From Aphrocallistes beatrix (taxonomy: Eukaryota > Porifera > Hexactinellida > Sceptrulophora > Aphrocallistidae): a DNA stretch of 64,000 nt. The notes below the pieces were generated by a model, which saw nothing but the letters and a program-made list of their open reading frames with translations, was not told the origin of the DNA and ran no database searches. The position numbers and the translations under genes were made by a program. Positions 26,801 through 36,315 of the stretch are shown in pieces. Location of the stretch: NCBI GenBank assembly GCA_963281255.1, contig OY725497.1, forward strand, positions 248,001 to 312,000. The letters are read 5' to 3'. Numbering within the stretch: position 1 is the first letter of the stretch; each line of letters opens with the position of its first letter.

Positions 26801-28850
26801 AGTCTAGCTCTCCAATCCGGTTGATCTTATCTCTCAACTCCTCTTCCATCCGGGACTTGTCCGCTCTGGCACGAGACAGCTCCTCCTCATGAGTCACACT
26901 TTCATCTAGCATTTCCTGCTTTAGCTTTTCGATAGTTAGCTCTAGCTGGTGTGTGTCCCCCTCTGTCCTGCTCTCAGCAACCACCCTGCCACTCAACTCC
27001 TCCTCTAGCGCCCTCACTCGCCCCTGCGCTTCTCCTAACTCGATGTCAGTAGACTGAAGAGAGTGAGTGAGTGTGTCTATCTGCTCCTGTAACAGGTCTC
27101 TACTCCTCACTTCCTCCTCTCGCTCGGAAATGACCGCTTCGAGCTCTGTAACGCGGGCTTTGCTCTCTCGCAGCTCTGCCTCGATCCGACTGAGCTCTTC
27201 CTCTCGCTCCAGCTCTGCGTCCGAGTCCACAACTCCCTTCCTCTCCTTCTCCTCGCTCAGCTCGGACAGAAGAGTGCTGGCTCTCTGTAGAGTCAGGTGC
27301 TCGCTGTAGAGCTGGGCCATGGACGCTTTCAGCTCGTCCCTCTCGAACACAACCTGGTCCAGCTCGGACTGCAGGAAGCTCGCTTGGGACGCGTTCTCCC
27401 ATTCCTTCTCAGAGGCGTTGTTCTGCTCAGACTTTCGCTGCTGCGACTGCTTGAGAGCGCTGTCTCTCTCCTCAGAGAGTTGTTTCTTGGAATGCTTCAG
27501 GAGGTCAATCCTCTTCTTCAAGTCCTCTCTCTCCTTCTCCAGACTCAGAATCGTTTCCTTTTGTCCGGTCAGCTCTCCCTGCGAGCGCTTCAGTTCTATC
27601 TGCACCCTCTCCAGCTGCTGCCTATTCATCTTAACGCGCAGGTTCCGACTCTTCTCTGTGCTTAGCTCCTGTCGCAAACTGCTCAGCTGATTCTCCAGTC
27701 CTGTCTGAGTCAGCTTCAACTTCTTCGCCTCTCCCAGGGCTCGCTTCTCTCGATCCTCCATTCTCCGCTGGGAGGAAGACAGCTCGCTATATATCGTACT
27801 CAGCTTGCGGGTCTCATCTTTCAGAGGATCAGAAGACGCTTGCTCTCTTTTCAGTTTATTCAACAATTCTTGTTTCTCTTCAACCAATCTCTTCACTCTC
27901 TCGTCCAGCCTATGTGCTAGAGAACTCAGTTCAACATTCTTGTCTATCACCTGTCTCTCCCTCTCCCTGTCGGAACCTGGTTCTCCCTGCTCACTGGCAG
28001 TGGCCCCCTCACTGACCAACTTTTGGCGTACAGGTGTTGTGACGTCATGGAAAGACCTGTCCCCTAAGGAGGCATCACGAGAGGTCAACAGGGCACGAGG
28101 ACTTGCCCTCTCTAGAGACAGTCCCCCCTTCAGCCGCCCCAGCTCCCCTTCCAGTTCGTCCACCTTGCTCTCCAGACGCAGAGCCCGCTCATTCACGTGA
28201 TCCAGATCCCGCTTCTTCTCTCTCAGCTCTTTGTCTCTGGTGCGGGTTTCGTCATGCTGCTTCCTCAAGTCCTGACCGCCGGAACGACGGATCAGCTCAA
28301 TCTCGGATTCATGCTCCTGGGACCTCTTCCTCAACTCCTCCTCAGCTCTGCGCTTGGCCGTCTCTAGGTTCTGCTGCTGTATCTTCAGTTTCGAAGTCTC
28401 TTGTCTCAGCTGTCGGATATCGCCCTGTAGCCGCACCAACTCCGTCTGCCAGTGAGACTCAGAGTTCTTCAGCTGTCCCTGATTCTGTCGCTCCAGTTTC
28501 AGCTGCAGTTCGTTATGTTTGTGTCGCGCGGTGTCCCTCTCTTCACGCCTCACGCGCACCAGGGTCTCCTGGGCATCTTTCTTCATGTGCTTAAGCTGGT
28601 CCCGTTCTGAGTCCAGAGCCTTCCTCAGCTTGACCACTTGCTGCCTCAGGCGCTCGTTCTCTTTCTTGAATGACGTCACCTGCCAATTCCCACCCGTCGT
28701 GCTGGTAGCTCTGTCCGACTCCACGGAGAGGGACAGCGTGTCGAGGGGATAGGAGTCCGGCTCGGTTGGTTCCGAGAGGGAGATGGGGTCTTGAGAGTTC
28801 TCTGGATCTTGAGGGGGGAGGGGTGGAACATTTCCAGAGCTAGTTGCCAT
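23877..28850 (-). CDS. RIM-binding-protein homologue (coiled coil, SH3-FN3-SH3-SH3)
   Basis: A single exon of 1657 codons. Residues about 60-1165 are an almost unbroken coiled coil rich in Glu, Leu, Arg, Gln and Ser. Then come SH3-1 (about 1187-1258, ends GLVPANFI), one fibronectin III domain (about 1302-1395), SH3-2 (about 1437-1502, ends GLVPSNFV) and SH3-3 (about 1532-1595, ends GLIPSNFV). This order is that of RIMBP/TSPOAP1 proteins, which link RIM and voltage-gated calcium channels at presynaptic sites. Vertebrate members have three FN3 domains, so one here is a reduction or an ancestral state. The C-terminus is basic. The intronless state at this length is unusual. Confidence 0.85.
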   Translation of the reverse strand: MATSSGNVPPLPPQDPENSQDPISLSEPTEPDSYPLDTLSLSVESDRATSTTGGNWQVTSFKKENERLRQQVVKLRKALDSERDQLKHMKKDAQETLVRVRREERDTARHKHNELQLKLERQNQGQLKNSESHWQTELVRLQGDIRQLRQETSKLKIQQQNLETAKRRAEEELRKRSQEHESEIELIRRSGGQDLRKQHDETRTRDKELREKKRDLDHVNERALRLESKVDELEGELGRLKGGLSLERASPRALLTSRDASLGDRSFHDVTTPVRQKLVSEGATASEQGEPGSDRERERQVIDKNVELSSLAHRLDERVKRLVEEKQELLNKLKREQASSDPLKDETRKLSTIYSELSSSQRRMEDREKRALGEAKKLKLTQTGLENQLSSLRQELSTEKSRNLRVKMNRQQLERVQIELKRSQGELTGQKETILSLEKEREDLKKRIDLLKHSKKQLSEERDSALKQSQQRKSEQNNASEKEWENASQASFLQSELDQVVFERDELKASMAQLYSEHLTLQRASTLLSELSEEKERKGVVDSDAELEREEELSRIEAELRESKARVTELEAVISEREEEVRSRDLLQEQIDTLTHSLQSTDIELGEAQGRVRALEEELSGRVVAESRTEGDTHQLELTIEKLKQEMLDESVTHEEELSRARADKSRMEEELRDKINRIGELDSELFHAIASNKLLQERLEELTAQQTDSESLLEGKQMETEAYLSDIEKLTRDVESAQEQLMQFSDGKNELLREVEELRKLLSEKNSEIESGSERTLTEKLELVNSELSAAESERDDLRTKLVCAEGKLVGEQQLQKDLGETQELYKRASEENSLLHLKADQLGAIERQLELNREELERLREREGVLETQIQELKMESKNSQLELFRFRETSDQKIEKIIEEKNSLEEAYTLQLREAQMEIDSLRLSDPVMKEPATDTQAGVPESPLRSRISSLEQQLVEAQGERDSQEGEREAMLLAKQAELDEIQGNLRETEGKLAGALQTALQLSQGEEEVPESPLSSCEGGVKGELKVHIEAALLNIREGAPEAAERHLRIIQSLIEDMSTLPRQEAAAVTSDEFSLNNIMVEIDGEKEAMRQELAEFQEAFSALEEELEETRSALQSFQNQERELRQQNRVIQNLRVQVSDLQLIISSETQRPQRDKSSLPDEEPSITTSLLDSPQSRFLEPRLFVTLFDYDPMSLCTTGHPERQLPLKAGDIVVVHGDMDATAHYQSTHGGTAGLVPANFIEELIISDPLARQRLLNQSLTPDRREVRVEEAPDETCSSSDEEDSQILTNTGVKKVRGPPLPPSNLCVERILQDNILLSWDPPKLSASGKSNRAYVLGYRFIVNNEPKKDVIGALQGKCLLEGLTPGVPLSIQLLTLSDNDIASQPCTIQHPPISSSHSRPSTASSHFSLPISLADTTSPATSSSTLLEPSHTVVALYEYNSAVDSPNEHHEFELSFKESDVITVYGLVMEDGFFFGELNGKKGLVPSNFVRESDELNTLPKNRSISASDSQSITVSTPETPAPISTKQVLALYSYNPQNMSPNDNPEIELSFKEGDVIQVDSEVDKYGFYHGEVGGIQGLIPSNFVTELDPISSGAETDQASGVSPTPTEELSDETSYRREKMRKGVFQKGKKFVKKLGLIGSPRNPKT

Positions 28851-29196
28851 GGAATGCTATTATTCTCTATCTGGTAAACGCTAAATTCTGAAGTCTAGCA
28901 ACAAAAATAAATTGATGCGATAACCCAGTTTGGTGGTTAATTGAGCAATAAAATATTTAATTAATAAATTTATGCGAATTTATGCGACACATTGATAAAC
29001 AGTTACCAAGATGACTTTAACTAGAACCACAAAATTTGATTTTGTCGAGCACTACTTTCGCCGAGTCTAGATCTAAAAAAGGAATTTTGTGATATTGTCA
29101 TACTGTGAAATTAGCATTAAGATGATTGGTTTCAATAGAATCTCATGATCTAATAGGTGGTAGCATCAACAAATATAATTTGATAAATTATTACAG
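28851..29196. other. Intergenic, no gene seen
   Basis: 5' leader and promoter side of the RIM-binding-protein gene and 3' side of PUS7. AT-rich; nothing specific recognised. Confidence 0.5.
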
Positions 29197-32100
29197 TTAA
29201 ATGTCTGATTTCAGCAACTCTCGAATGAGTATGGTTGCATAAGACGAGGATGGAAGATCAAAATTAACTCGAAAGTTCTCCTTCGATTCAGATTTTTCTG
29301 CTATTCGCCCTTCTTGTGGTTGTAACCATTCCAAATCAAAGTGGATTGGTTTTGATAAAATCTCTCTGTAAGCACCTGGGAATTTCATAGAAAGGTCTGT
29401 AACACGGAATGACTCCGCATTTGATAAACCTAACTGAGCAAGAGAATCAGCATAAAATTCTCCAATCGAGTGTGTGGGAAATATAACAGACGCTCCACAC
29501 AGAGGCAGAACCACATCATAGACGGAGTACTTGCGGACGGAGGATGCGTCAACTAAAACCACCTGTCTATCCCCTTGGTGGGCAGTGGAAAGACTAGCTA
29601 TTGGTTCTTCAAGCTTAGCGTGCTTCGACGCGCTGCTTTCATGCCCAAATACTAAGTCGCCTGGAACTACCTACGAATAGAACCGATAATACGAATATAA
29701 TTAATGCATCGCATCAAATAATTAACAATGCTAATCCAATTATACGTATCTAACCATATGGATTAAAGTAAAATCTACTGAATCGGAGTCCCCAGCTGCT
29801 AATAACCTAGTTAATCCGTACTGTAAATGTATTTAGGAGATAATGAGTAATACATGAAATACTAAAAACTAAAGCAAAGTTAAATAAGAAAAATAATGTT
29901 GTGGGAGTAGAACCAGACATAATGAGAGAGGAATAAGGGGAGATGGTAGTCTAAGTAAAAGAAGGTAAGAAATGTTACTTCATCTTCTCCTCGTTCTTGC
30001 GACGGTAGGAGCGGATCCAGTAGATCGTCTCCATCACTACCAAGAAAACGAGGTAGAAGAACAGCAGCACGTACCAGATGATCCAAACCGGGAGAGGGGC
30101 GAGGATGAGAAACAGACCGAGAGAGATGTTAACTAGGCCTAGGAGCAGAGCAAATCGCCCGGTTAACATGTGAACGAAGTACCAAATCCAACGAAATATG
30201 GAATCCTTCTCCCCCTTCTTAAGTTCAGGACGGAAATGGGCATTGATGGGCTGCCATAGAGCTAGTCCCATGGCTATAATCCCTATGATACCGTGAGCAA
30301 AAACTGGCTTGGAACGGTTCAGAAATCCTAAAATAAACCCGAATACGGCGAGGAAAAGCCCAGTCATCTGCAGGATGATGTGCAGGTAGAACCAGAGGGC
30401 GTTACCGAACTTGGCGTAGCGAGCGATCACGAACCCGGCTTGGAGGCACACCCCCCATGCCAAGAACATCAAGATGCCGTGAGCCATTTCCGCAGTGAAG
30501 AAGGACTCTGGACATCCGAGGTCTGCGTTCTCTTTGTAATCCCCGTACAGATACCACAGGTCTGGTAGTGAGGGTCCCGAATCGTTGGTTCTACCGCCGT
30601 ACACGAACACTACGCCCTCCCCTGTGATCATATGGTGGTCTCGTCTGAAAGCAGGGAAGCCGTAAGTGGGGTCAGGAAGTGCTCCCTTACGGAACCATTT
30701 CTCGGAGGTTGCCAGGTCGAGAATCGCCACTTCATCGAGTGGAGGCGTGGGGGCGAGGACAGTCGGGATAACTTTCGAGTCTAAGCGACCCCCGAAGAGC
30801 ACAGCGCTGGTGTTACTGTTGGGTAGGTTGCTCATTGGCACGAAGGATCTGGGAGAGACACACGTGGGCAGTGGATACCAGGTTTGAGAAGGGATGTTGA
30901 AATACCAGCTGTCCCATGACGGACACGGTCCCCCGTTGCCACTCTCTCCCAACGCATTCAGGCAGCCTCCAAAAATCGCAAACGTGTCTTTATTAAGAAA
31001 TGTGCCAGCGTTCAGACACCGAGCATGGGGATTGAATGGGTCGTAAGAGGTGTGAGAGGGTCCAACTAGTCTCCATTCTCCCGATTCAGTCGCGGTGATG
31101 TTTCGTAGGTCCATAGTAAACGAGTCAGAGCTGCGGACATCTCCTCCAAACCCCATCGTCAGGAAGAACTCACACGCATTCACTGCAACTCCACCGCCGC
31201 CAGCATACCTGATGGCGGGAATAGGGCCGCTTGCACTCACTTCGTGCCAATCTTGGTCTCGAAAGCTGAAAAACCAAATGTCGTTCAAGTTCTCCCCAGC
31301 TGAACTCCTTCCAGCTGCCACTACGAACACCTCTTCTGATTCACAGACCCCAGAGTAGGTGAACCCTCTCACTCCAGGACTGGTTGTGGTGGCGATTTCA
31401 CCCCAATCACAGGTGAGATTTGCTCCAGCTGCGCCTGTAAGATTGCAAATATGTGTCTTGTCCGAGAAGCCACCATAAAAAATCAACTGACGGTTTTTCG
31501 CGAAATACCCCAGTGAGCCGAATCGAGGAGTAGCAGAGGGGGAACCGAGGTTAGGGACGCGGTACCATGTGAGCGGGACGGCTGCAAGTTGAAAAACAAA
31601 GATAGCAAAAAAGGAAAGAGAAACAAATTTTAACATTGCAAAACCCAATAATGACTCTAAGCAAAAATAATAATTTGAGCTCTTTGTATGCCTATTTGTA
31701 GCTAACCAGTACCGAAGAGCCGTTCTCAAGACAAAAATAAGTAGGCATCATAATTTGAGTTCTGTAAGTAACAACACATCGACGTCAAAGGTATTTCGTA
31801 GTGTGAATGAATGAAACTATTTCGATGAGTAACCACAATCACAACGCAATCTAGACGCATACTAATACAGAGTAGTACTATGCTCTCACATAGTTTGCGT
31901 AAAATGTAAAAGCACAAACTAAATCATCAAATTCAACTCACCTGCAGTCCATATTTGCTTATTCTCTGAGTAGTGGCATGGTTCCAGATAAGACTCGTGA
32001 GCGCGTGAACGTAGAGCGTCCGTGTTAAGTAAGGGATTTTCATGAGTGCCCGGATGCAACTGTCAATACTACCTCCACTCTTTGATATTCCTTCCAGCAC

Positions 32101-34069
32101 TGCTTTCTCGTGTAACCGATAGGATGGCATCATTTCGAAGGCTTCTCTCGCGCTTTTAGTCTCCTGATAGTGATGCAATGCTTGGATGAATAGGCTGGAA
32201 GGGTCACTGTTAGGGTTAGGTGTGAGGAGCAGATTAACTGCCTTTGTGAAATCTCCTCGTAGCATGGCTAGGCCGATGTGACAAGAGGAAGCAGGATGGA
32301 GGTAGTCTCCAAACCTCTGTTTCCCGAAATAGTTGCAGAACCCATCCCTGACCAGATTCGTTCTGTTCTTAGCTACAAGAGATCTAACACCCGAGGTCTC
32401 AGATCCATCCGTATCGGGACTGAGTTCAAGTTGTAGACCGATTTCCCGAACGAGAATAGAAAATCTGTTTCCTTGCAAGGCCCCTGTGGGTATGGGGCTG
32501 TTGGAAGCACGGTACGATCCGAGGCGAATGGATTCAGATTTGTTCAAACTATCAAAGTTGTGTTTGAGAGTTTCAGGCTTCACCCCCATGACACAGACTT
32601 CCTGTAGAGTGACAGCTCGCTTATCCTTGATACCTGCATAACTGAACCTATGAACCACATAACACACGATTATATACACATATAAATATAAATAAGTAAT
32701 CTTCTCTATTCGCAATCTTTTACCTAGAAATCCCGCAGCGTAAGATCCTCCCCAAATCGTGGAGAGCGGTAAGAGTGTCTTTGTTCTTCTTCTCCATTAC
32801 GAACCGAGTGTAGTGGGGACCTTCATTGTCCTGCGTTTTATTCAGCAGTTTCCGGAAGAAGATACAAATGAGCGGTGTGTCACTGACAGTTGGGAGGTCA
32901 TATTTCTTGGAAAGGTTTCTCTGATTCTCCTTAGTAAGTGTATGCGATTTTAGACTCCCTCCAAATACATTATATATTGCTTTATGTATCTAAAATAAAT
33001 TGGAAGGTTGTGATCGGAACCAGGAAGTATTTCCTCTAATTTTCGGGGGATAGGAATTGGAAAAAGAAGAAGACTGTCAAACCTGTGGGAGGGGAGGGGA
33101 CATCATTTGCATGCGTTACTCATGTAAATACTTGCAGGTGGGCATGCCTAATTTCCGGGACGGGACGGGTTAAGATACCTAATTTTCGGGACGGGATGCC
33201 TTCCCGTCCCGGAAATTAGGCATGCCCCTTGCAGGTTCGCCTCATTATCTTTCGCTAATTTTTTAGCGACAAATAATGAGGCAAACCTGTGAGGATCAGA
33301 ACTAAAGGTCTACCTTATTCCTCCTATCTTTATCTGGCTCTGGCTTAAAACAGTAATTTCCCTCTTCTTTATTCTCGCAAATGGAAACAAACTTCAGAAC
33401 TCCGTCGGCCTCTTCCCGAGTAAGAACTTCACACAGCTTAGGGTACCTCTCATCCAGTAATGCAGTCAAAATATTCTCCGAAGAGTTTGTCTGAAGAAAG
33501 GGGTGAAGAGATCGGACCAATTTATGGACCTTTGTTCGAATACTTTTGTCTGGAAATTTTCCAAGCAAGAACTCAGATGCGAAATCATCATTATGAATAT
33601 CATCTGTAGAGTTCCTATAGAATATAATAGAAAATAATAATTGTACGTATTGTTGTAACCACAGAAGGAAGTCTCGGTGGTGATTTGAAATATTATGCAT
33701 TCACGCGATAAATACGTATATAATGGTTTAAACTTACAATTTTTGGGAAATTGGTTCAGAAAATTTACGAAGAGAATCAAGCAACTCTGAACCTATCAAC
33801 AGGCGAAGCTTATCAGCCACTTCGCTCTCTTCGGAAGGAGGCACGTACACCTCGACACTATTTTCACACGGAATATCAACTGGAATATGGGCTGTGGGTA
33901 GACCGAGTGAGACAAGGTTTGGATCTAACACTACTGCATCGCCATTGAGCGAAATTTCGGTCACATGAAAGTCACTCGGGTAACATTTAATCTTTCCTGT
34001 CAAACTGAGTCCTTGGTTGAGATAGACTTGAATACCAAAGTTTGGATCAGTGAACAAGTTGTCGCGCAT
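29197..34069 (-). CDS. PUS7: Pseudouridine synthase 7 (TruD family), five exons with a nested gene in the last intron
   Basis: Exons: 34069-33738, 33614-33314, 32989-32724, 32647-31942 and 29670-29197. All junctions are GT-AG and in frame, giving 692 residues (human PUS7 has 661). TruD-type motifs are present: FSYAGIKDKRAVT with the catalytic Asp, GALQGNRF, NYFGKQRFG, and a C-terminal PSSSYATILIRELLK. The enzyme isomerises uridine to pseudouridine in tRNA and mRNA. The first three introns are 123, 324 and 76 bp. The last is 2271 bp and encloses the whole kelch/b561-like gene on the same strand. The split falls between GLQ and VVPGDLV, a continuous motif in the family, which supports the long intron. 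Confidence 0.93.
29975..31636 (-). CDS. Kelch ectodomain fused to a cytochrome b561-like membrane domain
   Basis: The open frame extends to 31729, but the ATG at 31636 gives a good signal peptide (MLKFVSLSFFAIFVFQLAAV) and is preferred; the protein is then 553 residues. Residues about 25-370 contain kelch-type motifs (IFYGGFSD, FAIFGGC, VLFGGRLD, FVYGGRTND) and a predicted beta-propeller. From about 382 there are five or six membrane helices with four spaced His residues (AHGILMF, YLHIILQ, AHGIIGI, FVHMLTGR) typical of b561-type haem ligands. It ends in a short basic tail. The role may be transmembrane electron transfer with a propeller receptor; this is inferred. It is intronless and lies wholly inside a PUS7 intron. 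Confidence 0.8.
   Translation of the reverse strand: MLKFVSLSFFAIFVFQLAAVPLTWYRVPNLGSPSATPRFGSLGYFAKNRQLIFYGGFSDKTHICNLTGAAGANLTCDWGEIATTTSPGVRGFTYSGVCESEEVFVVAAGRSSAGENLNDIWFFSFRDQDWHEVSASGPIPAIRYAGGGGVAVNACEFFLTMGFGGDVRSSDSFTMDLRNITATESGEWRLVGPSHTSYDPFNPHARCLNAGTFLNKDTFAIFGGCLNALGESGNGGPCPSWDSWYFNIPSQTWYPLPTCVSPRSFVPMSNLPNSNTSAVLFGGRLDSKVIPTVLAPTPPLDEVAILDLATSEKWFRKGALPDPTYGFPAFRRDHHMITGEGVVFVYGGRTNDSGPSLPDLWYLYGDYKENADLGCPESFFTAEMAHGILMFLAWGVCLQAGFVIARYAKFGNALWFYLHIILQMTGLFLAVFGFILGFLNRSKPVFAHGIIGIIAMGLALWQPINAHFRPELKKGEKDSIFRWIWYFVHMLTGRFALLLGLVNISLGLFLILAPLPVWIIWYVLLFFYLVFLVVMETIYWIRSYRRKNEEKMK
33141..33288. repeat. Paired hairpin repeats in PUS7 intron 2
   Basis: A perfect 24-bp inverted repeat pairs 33141-33164 (GGCATGCCTAATTTCCGGGA...) with 33203-33226. 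Between the arms, 33178-33200 repeats the left arm almost exactly in direct orientation. A second hairpin follows: 33233-33247 pairs with 33274-33288 (one mismatch) around a CGCTAA...TTAGCG loop. The GC-rich hairpins contrast with the AT-rich intron and suggest a non-autonomous element or fold-back repeat. Confidence 0.8.
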
Positions 34070-35011
34070 ATAGCGTCGTTATACTTAGCCATAATTATCT
34101 AGCAATACCCAAGGCATTCGTAAATCGATGTCGACACCACGCACCACACTCTGTTATTACCAAATGCATAGAATCCCCATACAACTGTCCCGTTTTTGGC
34201 GGGATGTCCCGCATTTTTATCTCTTTTTATGGGCTTATTTCCTCGAATGTCCCGTTTTTACGTGAAATTATCTCATCATGCCCCTCTAAATCGGAGTCCA
34301 TGTATATTACTTTTCTATTGCGTCCCGCCATGTCAAATTCAACGCCGCGTTCCGCTTTTATCATGGCTCAAGTTTACATGTATGCTTTCCTATCATAAAA
34401 TTCTTGGTTTTTGACCCCAAGCAGCTATGATGTTAACCTCGTTTCTAAATAGTTGAGATTTACACGTATAGATCTTTTGGGTTCGCGACGAATAATTTTA
34501 TTTATCCAAGTATTCTAAAAATATAATTCGTATTTGTTGGTAGTAATTTCATATAGAAGGGTGAATTGGAATTTATTTCATCTCCAGTAGGGATTGGTAT
34601 TCCGGTGGTAATTGCCTAGCTACGATTTGAAGAAGAATTAGAAGGACATAATATCTTTCTGAGATAATCAGAAAGAATCCCCAAATAAGAATATTGAAAC
34701 TACTGTATGTAATAATTTCTATTAATTACTAACTAAAATTAGCTTGCAGATCATACCGCTTAATATGATATTATACTTGTAGGCTTAGAATCTCCATTAT
34801 AAATACAAAATGAAGTTAATAATTAATTAAAAGCTTCAATCTAATAACTGACAGGATTTCCTATAAGATTTTGAAGTTCTTCATAACGTATTGACATTTA
34901 CCATTATAAACGCTATAAAAATTGATAAGAACATAGCAGTAGTTTTTCACAATAATCCATTTAATACTCTAGTCAATTAGCTCTGTTAGAAAGTGACAAG
35001 GATACCGGACG
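34070..35011. other. Intergenic with CCCGTTTTT-type repeat remnants
   Basis: 5' flank of PUS7 and of the next plus-strand gene. At about 34184-34350 a GC-richer patch repeats TGTCCCGTTTTT/GTCCCGC motifs, which looks like an old repeat insertion; short open frames across it are not convincing. A CTATAAAAA sequence at about 34914 lies about 100 bp before the ATG at 35012 and may be its TATA box. Confidence 0.4.
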
Positions 35012-35692
35012 ATGATCAAAAACATCCCAATACTCGCTCTGCTGCTGCTCGTTTTGAGTTTAGAATGTGGACTCAGTTACGTAGAAGCATCTGATAGAAT
35101 GGCGCCCAGGGCTAGACCAGCGAGGCAATCTTCTTATTGTAATTACGCGTATTCAAACTGTTACAGCAGCAGTTACAGCTCCTATGCTGGCGCTGCCTCG
35201 AGCACTATAAGTGCTGGCGCCTATATCGGCGTGTCAATTGTCTGCTTTGTAGTATTTTGTTTACCCTGCATCATCGTAGGAATTGTTATTTGTTGTTGTC
35301 TTTGCATTCCAGGCTGCATTCTCAGCACTCAGAGAAACCATGGTGTGAGTAACCAGGTCATGACTACCACCACTGTAACTCAACCTAAATACGAACAGCC
35401 AACAGTATACCCGCAATACCCCCAGGCCCAGGGGTACCCTCAACCAGGCTACCCACCGCAAGGCTATGCTCCCCCACAGCAGGGGTACTACCCACAGACG
35501 GCTCCTGCACAGCCTTATTCGAACCAGGCCGACATACCCACGAAATACGAAGGCGGTTACGATCCAACAGCCCATCCAGGCTACACTGCCTACCCAACTG
35601 ACCAAGCGCCCCCCTCATACACTTCAGCGGCTCAAGGTCTGCCTCCAGCTCAATATGAACCCCAAACTCATGGAATCGGCTTCCAGACTTGA
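35012..35692 (+). CDS. Single-pass membrane protein with Pro/Tyr-rich tail (Shisa/CYYR-like), copy 1
   Basis: 226 residues in one exon. It has a signal peptide (about 1-27), a short Tyr/Ser ectodomain with Cys residues, one membrane helix (about 70-97) followed by a cluster of Cys (ICCCLCIPGC), then a cytosolic tail rich in Pro, Gln and Tyr with YPQ and GYPP repeats and a PPSY (PPxY) WW-domain ligand. This layout resembles Shisa/CYYR1/VOPP1-type adaptors that bind NEDD4-family ligases, though ectodomain Cys spacing is too short to assign a named family. It is the longest of four related genes in this cluster. Confidence 0.8.
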   Translation: MIKNIPILALLLLVLSLECGLSYVEASDRMAPRARPARQSSYCNYAYSNCYSSSYSSYAGAASSTISAGAYIGVSIVCFVVFCLPCIIVGIVICCCLCIPGCILSTQRNHGVSNQVMTTTTVTQPKYEQPTVYPQYPQAQGYPQPGYPPQGYAPPQQGYYPQTAPAQPYSNQADIPTKYEGGYDPTAHPGYTAYPTDQAPPSYTSAAQGLPPAQYEPQTHGIGFQT

Positions 35693-36315
35693 ATAAGATG
35701 TTTGAAACTTTTTGTAAGACTATTTAAGTTGTATTAGATTAGGCTGGATAAACCTGTACCAACTGGATGTTGTTTTTTTCTGCTCTGTGATGTTTTATTT
35801 CCCAACTATATGCTAAATTCTTAATATAGTGTGTATACAGTTCCTGTTTATTTGTTTCGGTTATTATTTCTCAATAACTTCGAAATTCGCTAAATAATGG
35901 TAGATCACGAAGGCACCTCCCCGGATCCAGACCGACTGTTTCTATTTGGTTCTACGTCTTAGATTCTTCAAAATCTAGTATGCATACCTGCTCTATACCG
36001 TGCAAAATTACAGGAATAGTTATCTGCTGTATCCATACAAATTCCATCTCATAGTGTCTGCGCCGGAGTGCCTCCTCATATCCACCATACTCAGATACTC
36101 AGGACTATCTGACCTTCCTAATAAAGCCTATGCTGCCTATCCCCTCCTCCAACCAACCTCCCATGAGACTGGTAGATAATATATAATAAGCTTCCGTCCT
36201 GAATCATATATATTTTCCTATAGCTTATTAGTACTTGTATGTATGCATTTATTACGATTCGAGTAATTAAGTGATATTATTTTGTATTAGGATAATCTAT
36301 CAACGAAGGGAGTAG
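35693..36315. other. Intergenic holding a decayed gene copy
   Basis: 3' flank of copy 1 and 5' flank of copy 2. The recognisable content is the degraded gene fragment at about 35991-36180, listed separately; the rest is AT-rich with no feature seen. Confidence 0.5.
35991..36180 (+). pseudogene. Decayed copy of the small membrane-protein gene
   Basis: Near 36010-36030 the sequence ACAGGAATAGTTATCTGCTG matches the membrane-segment codons of copy 3 (near 37627). Near 36090-36140 CTCAGGACTATCTGACCTT and GCCTATGCTGCCTA match the tail codons of copy 2 (near 36693). The frame is lost and the signal-peptide part is missing or unrecognisable. It sits between copies 1 and 2, as expected for an old tandem duplicate. 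Confidence 0.75.

Noticed and set aside
24093..28752. Many plus-strand Ser/Arg-rich frames within the RIM-binding-protein gene
   Set aside because: They are shadows of the coiled-coil codons with biased composition; the minus frame has full domain support.
31933..34069. PUS7 pieces as pseudogene fragments interrupted by another gene
   Set aside because: All five pieces join with GT-AG junctions in frame and keep catalytic motifs, so an intact split gene is the better reading.
34196..34414. Two overlapping 64-72-codon frames
   Set aside because: They lie in a CCCGTTTTT-type repeat remnant and have no protein signature.
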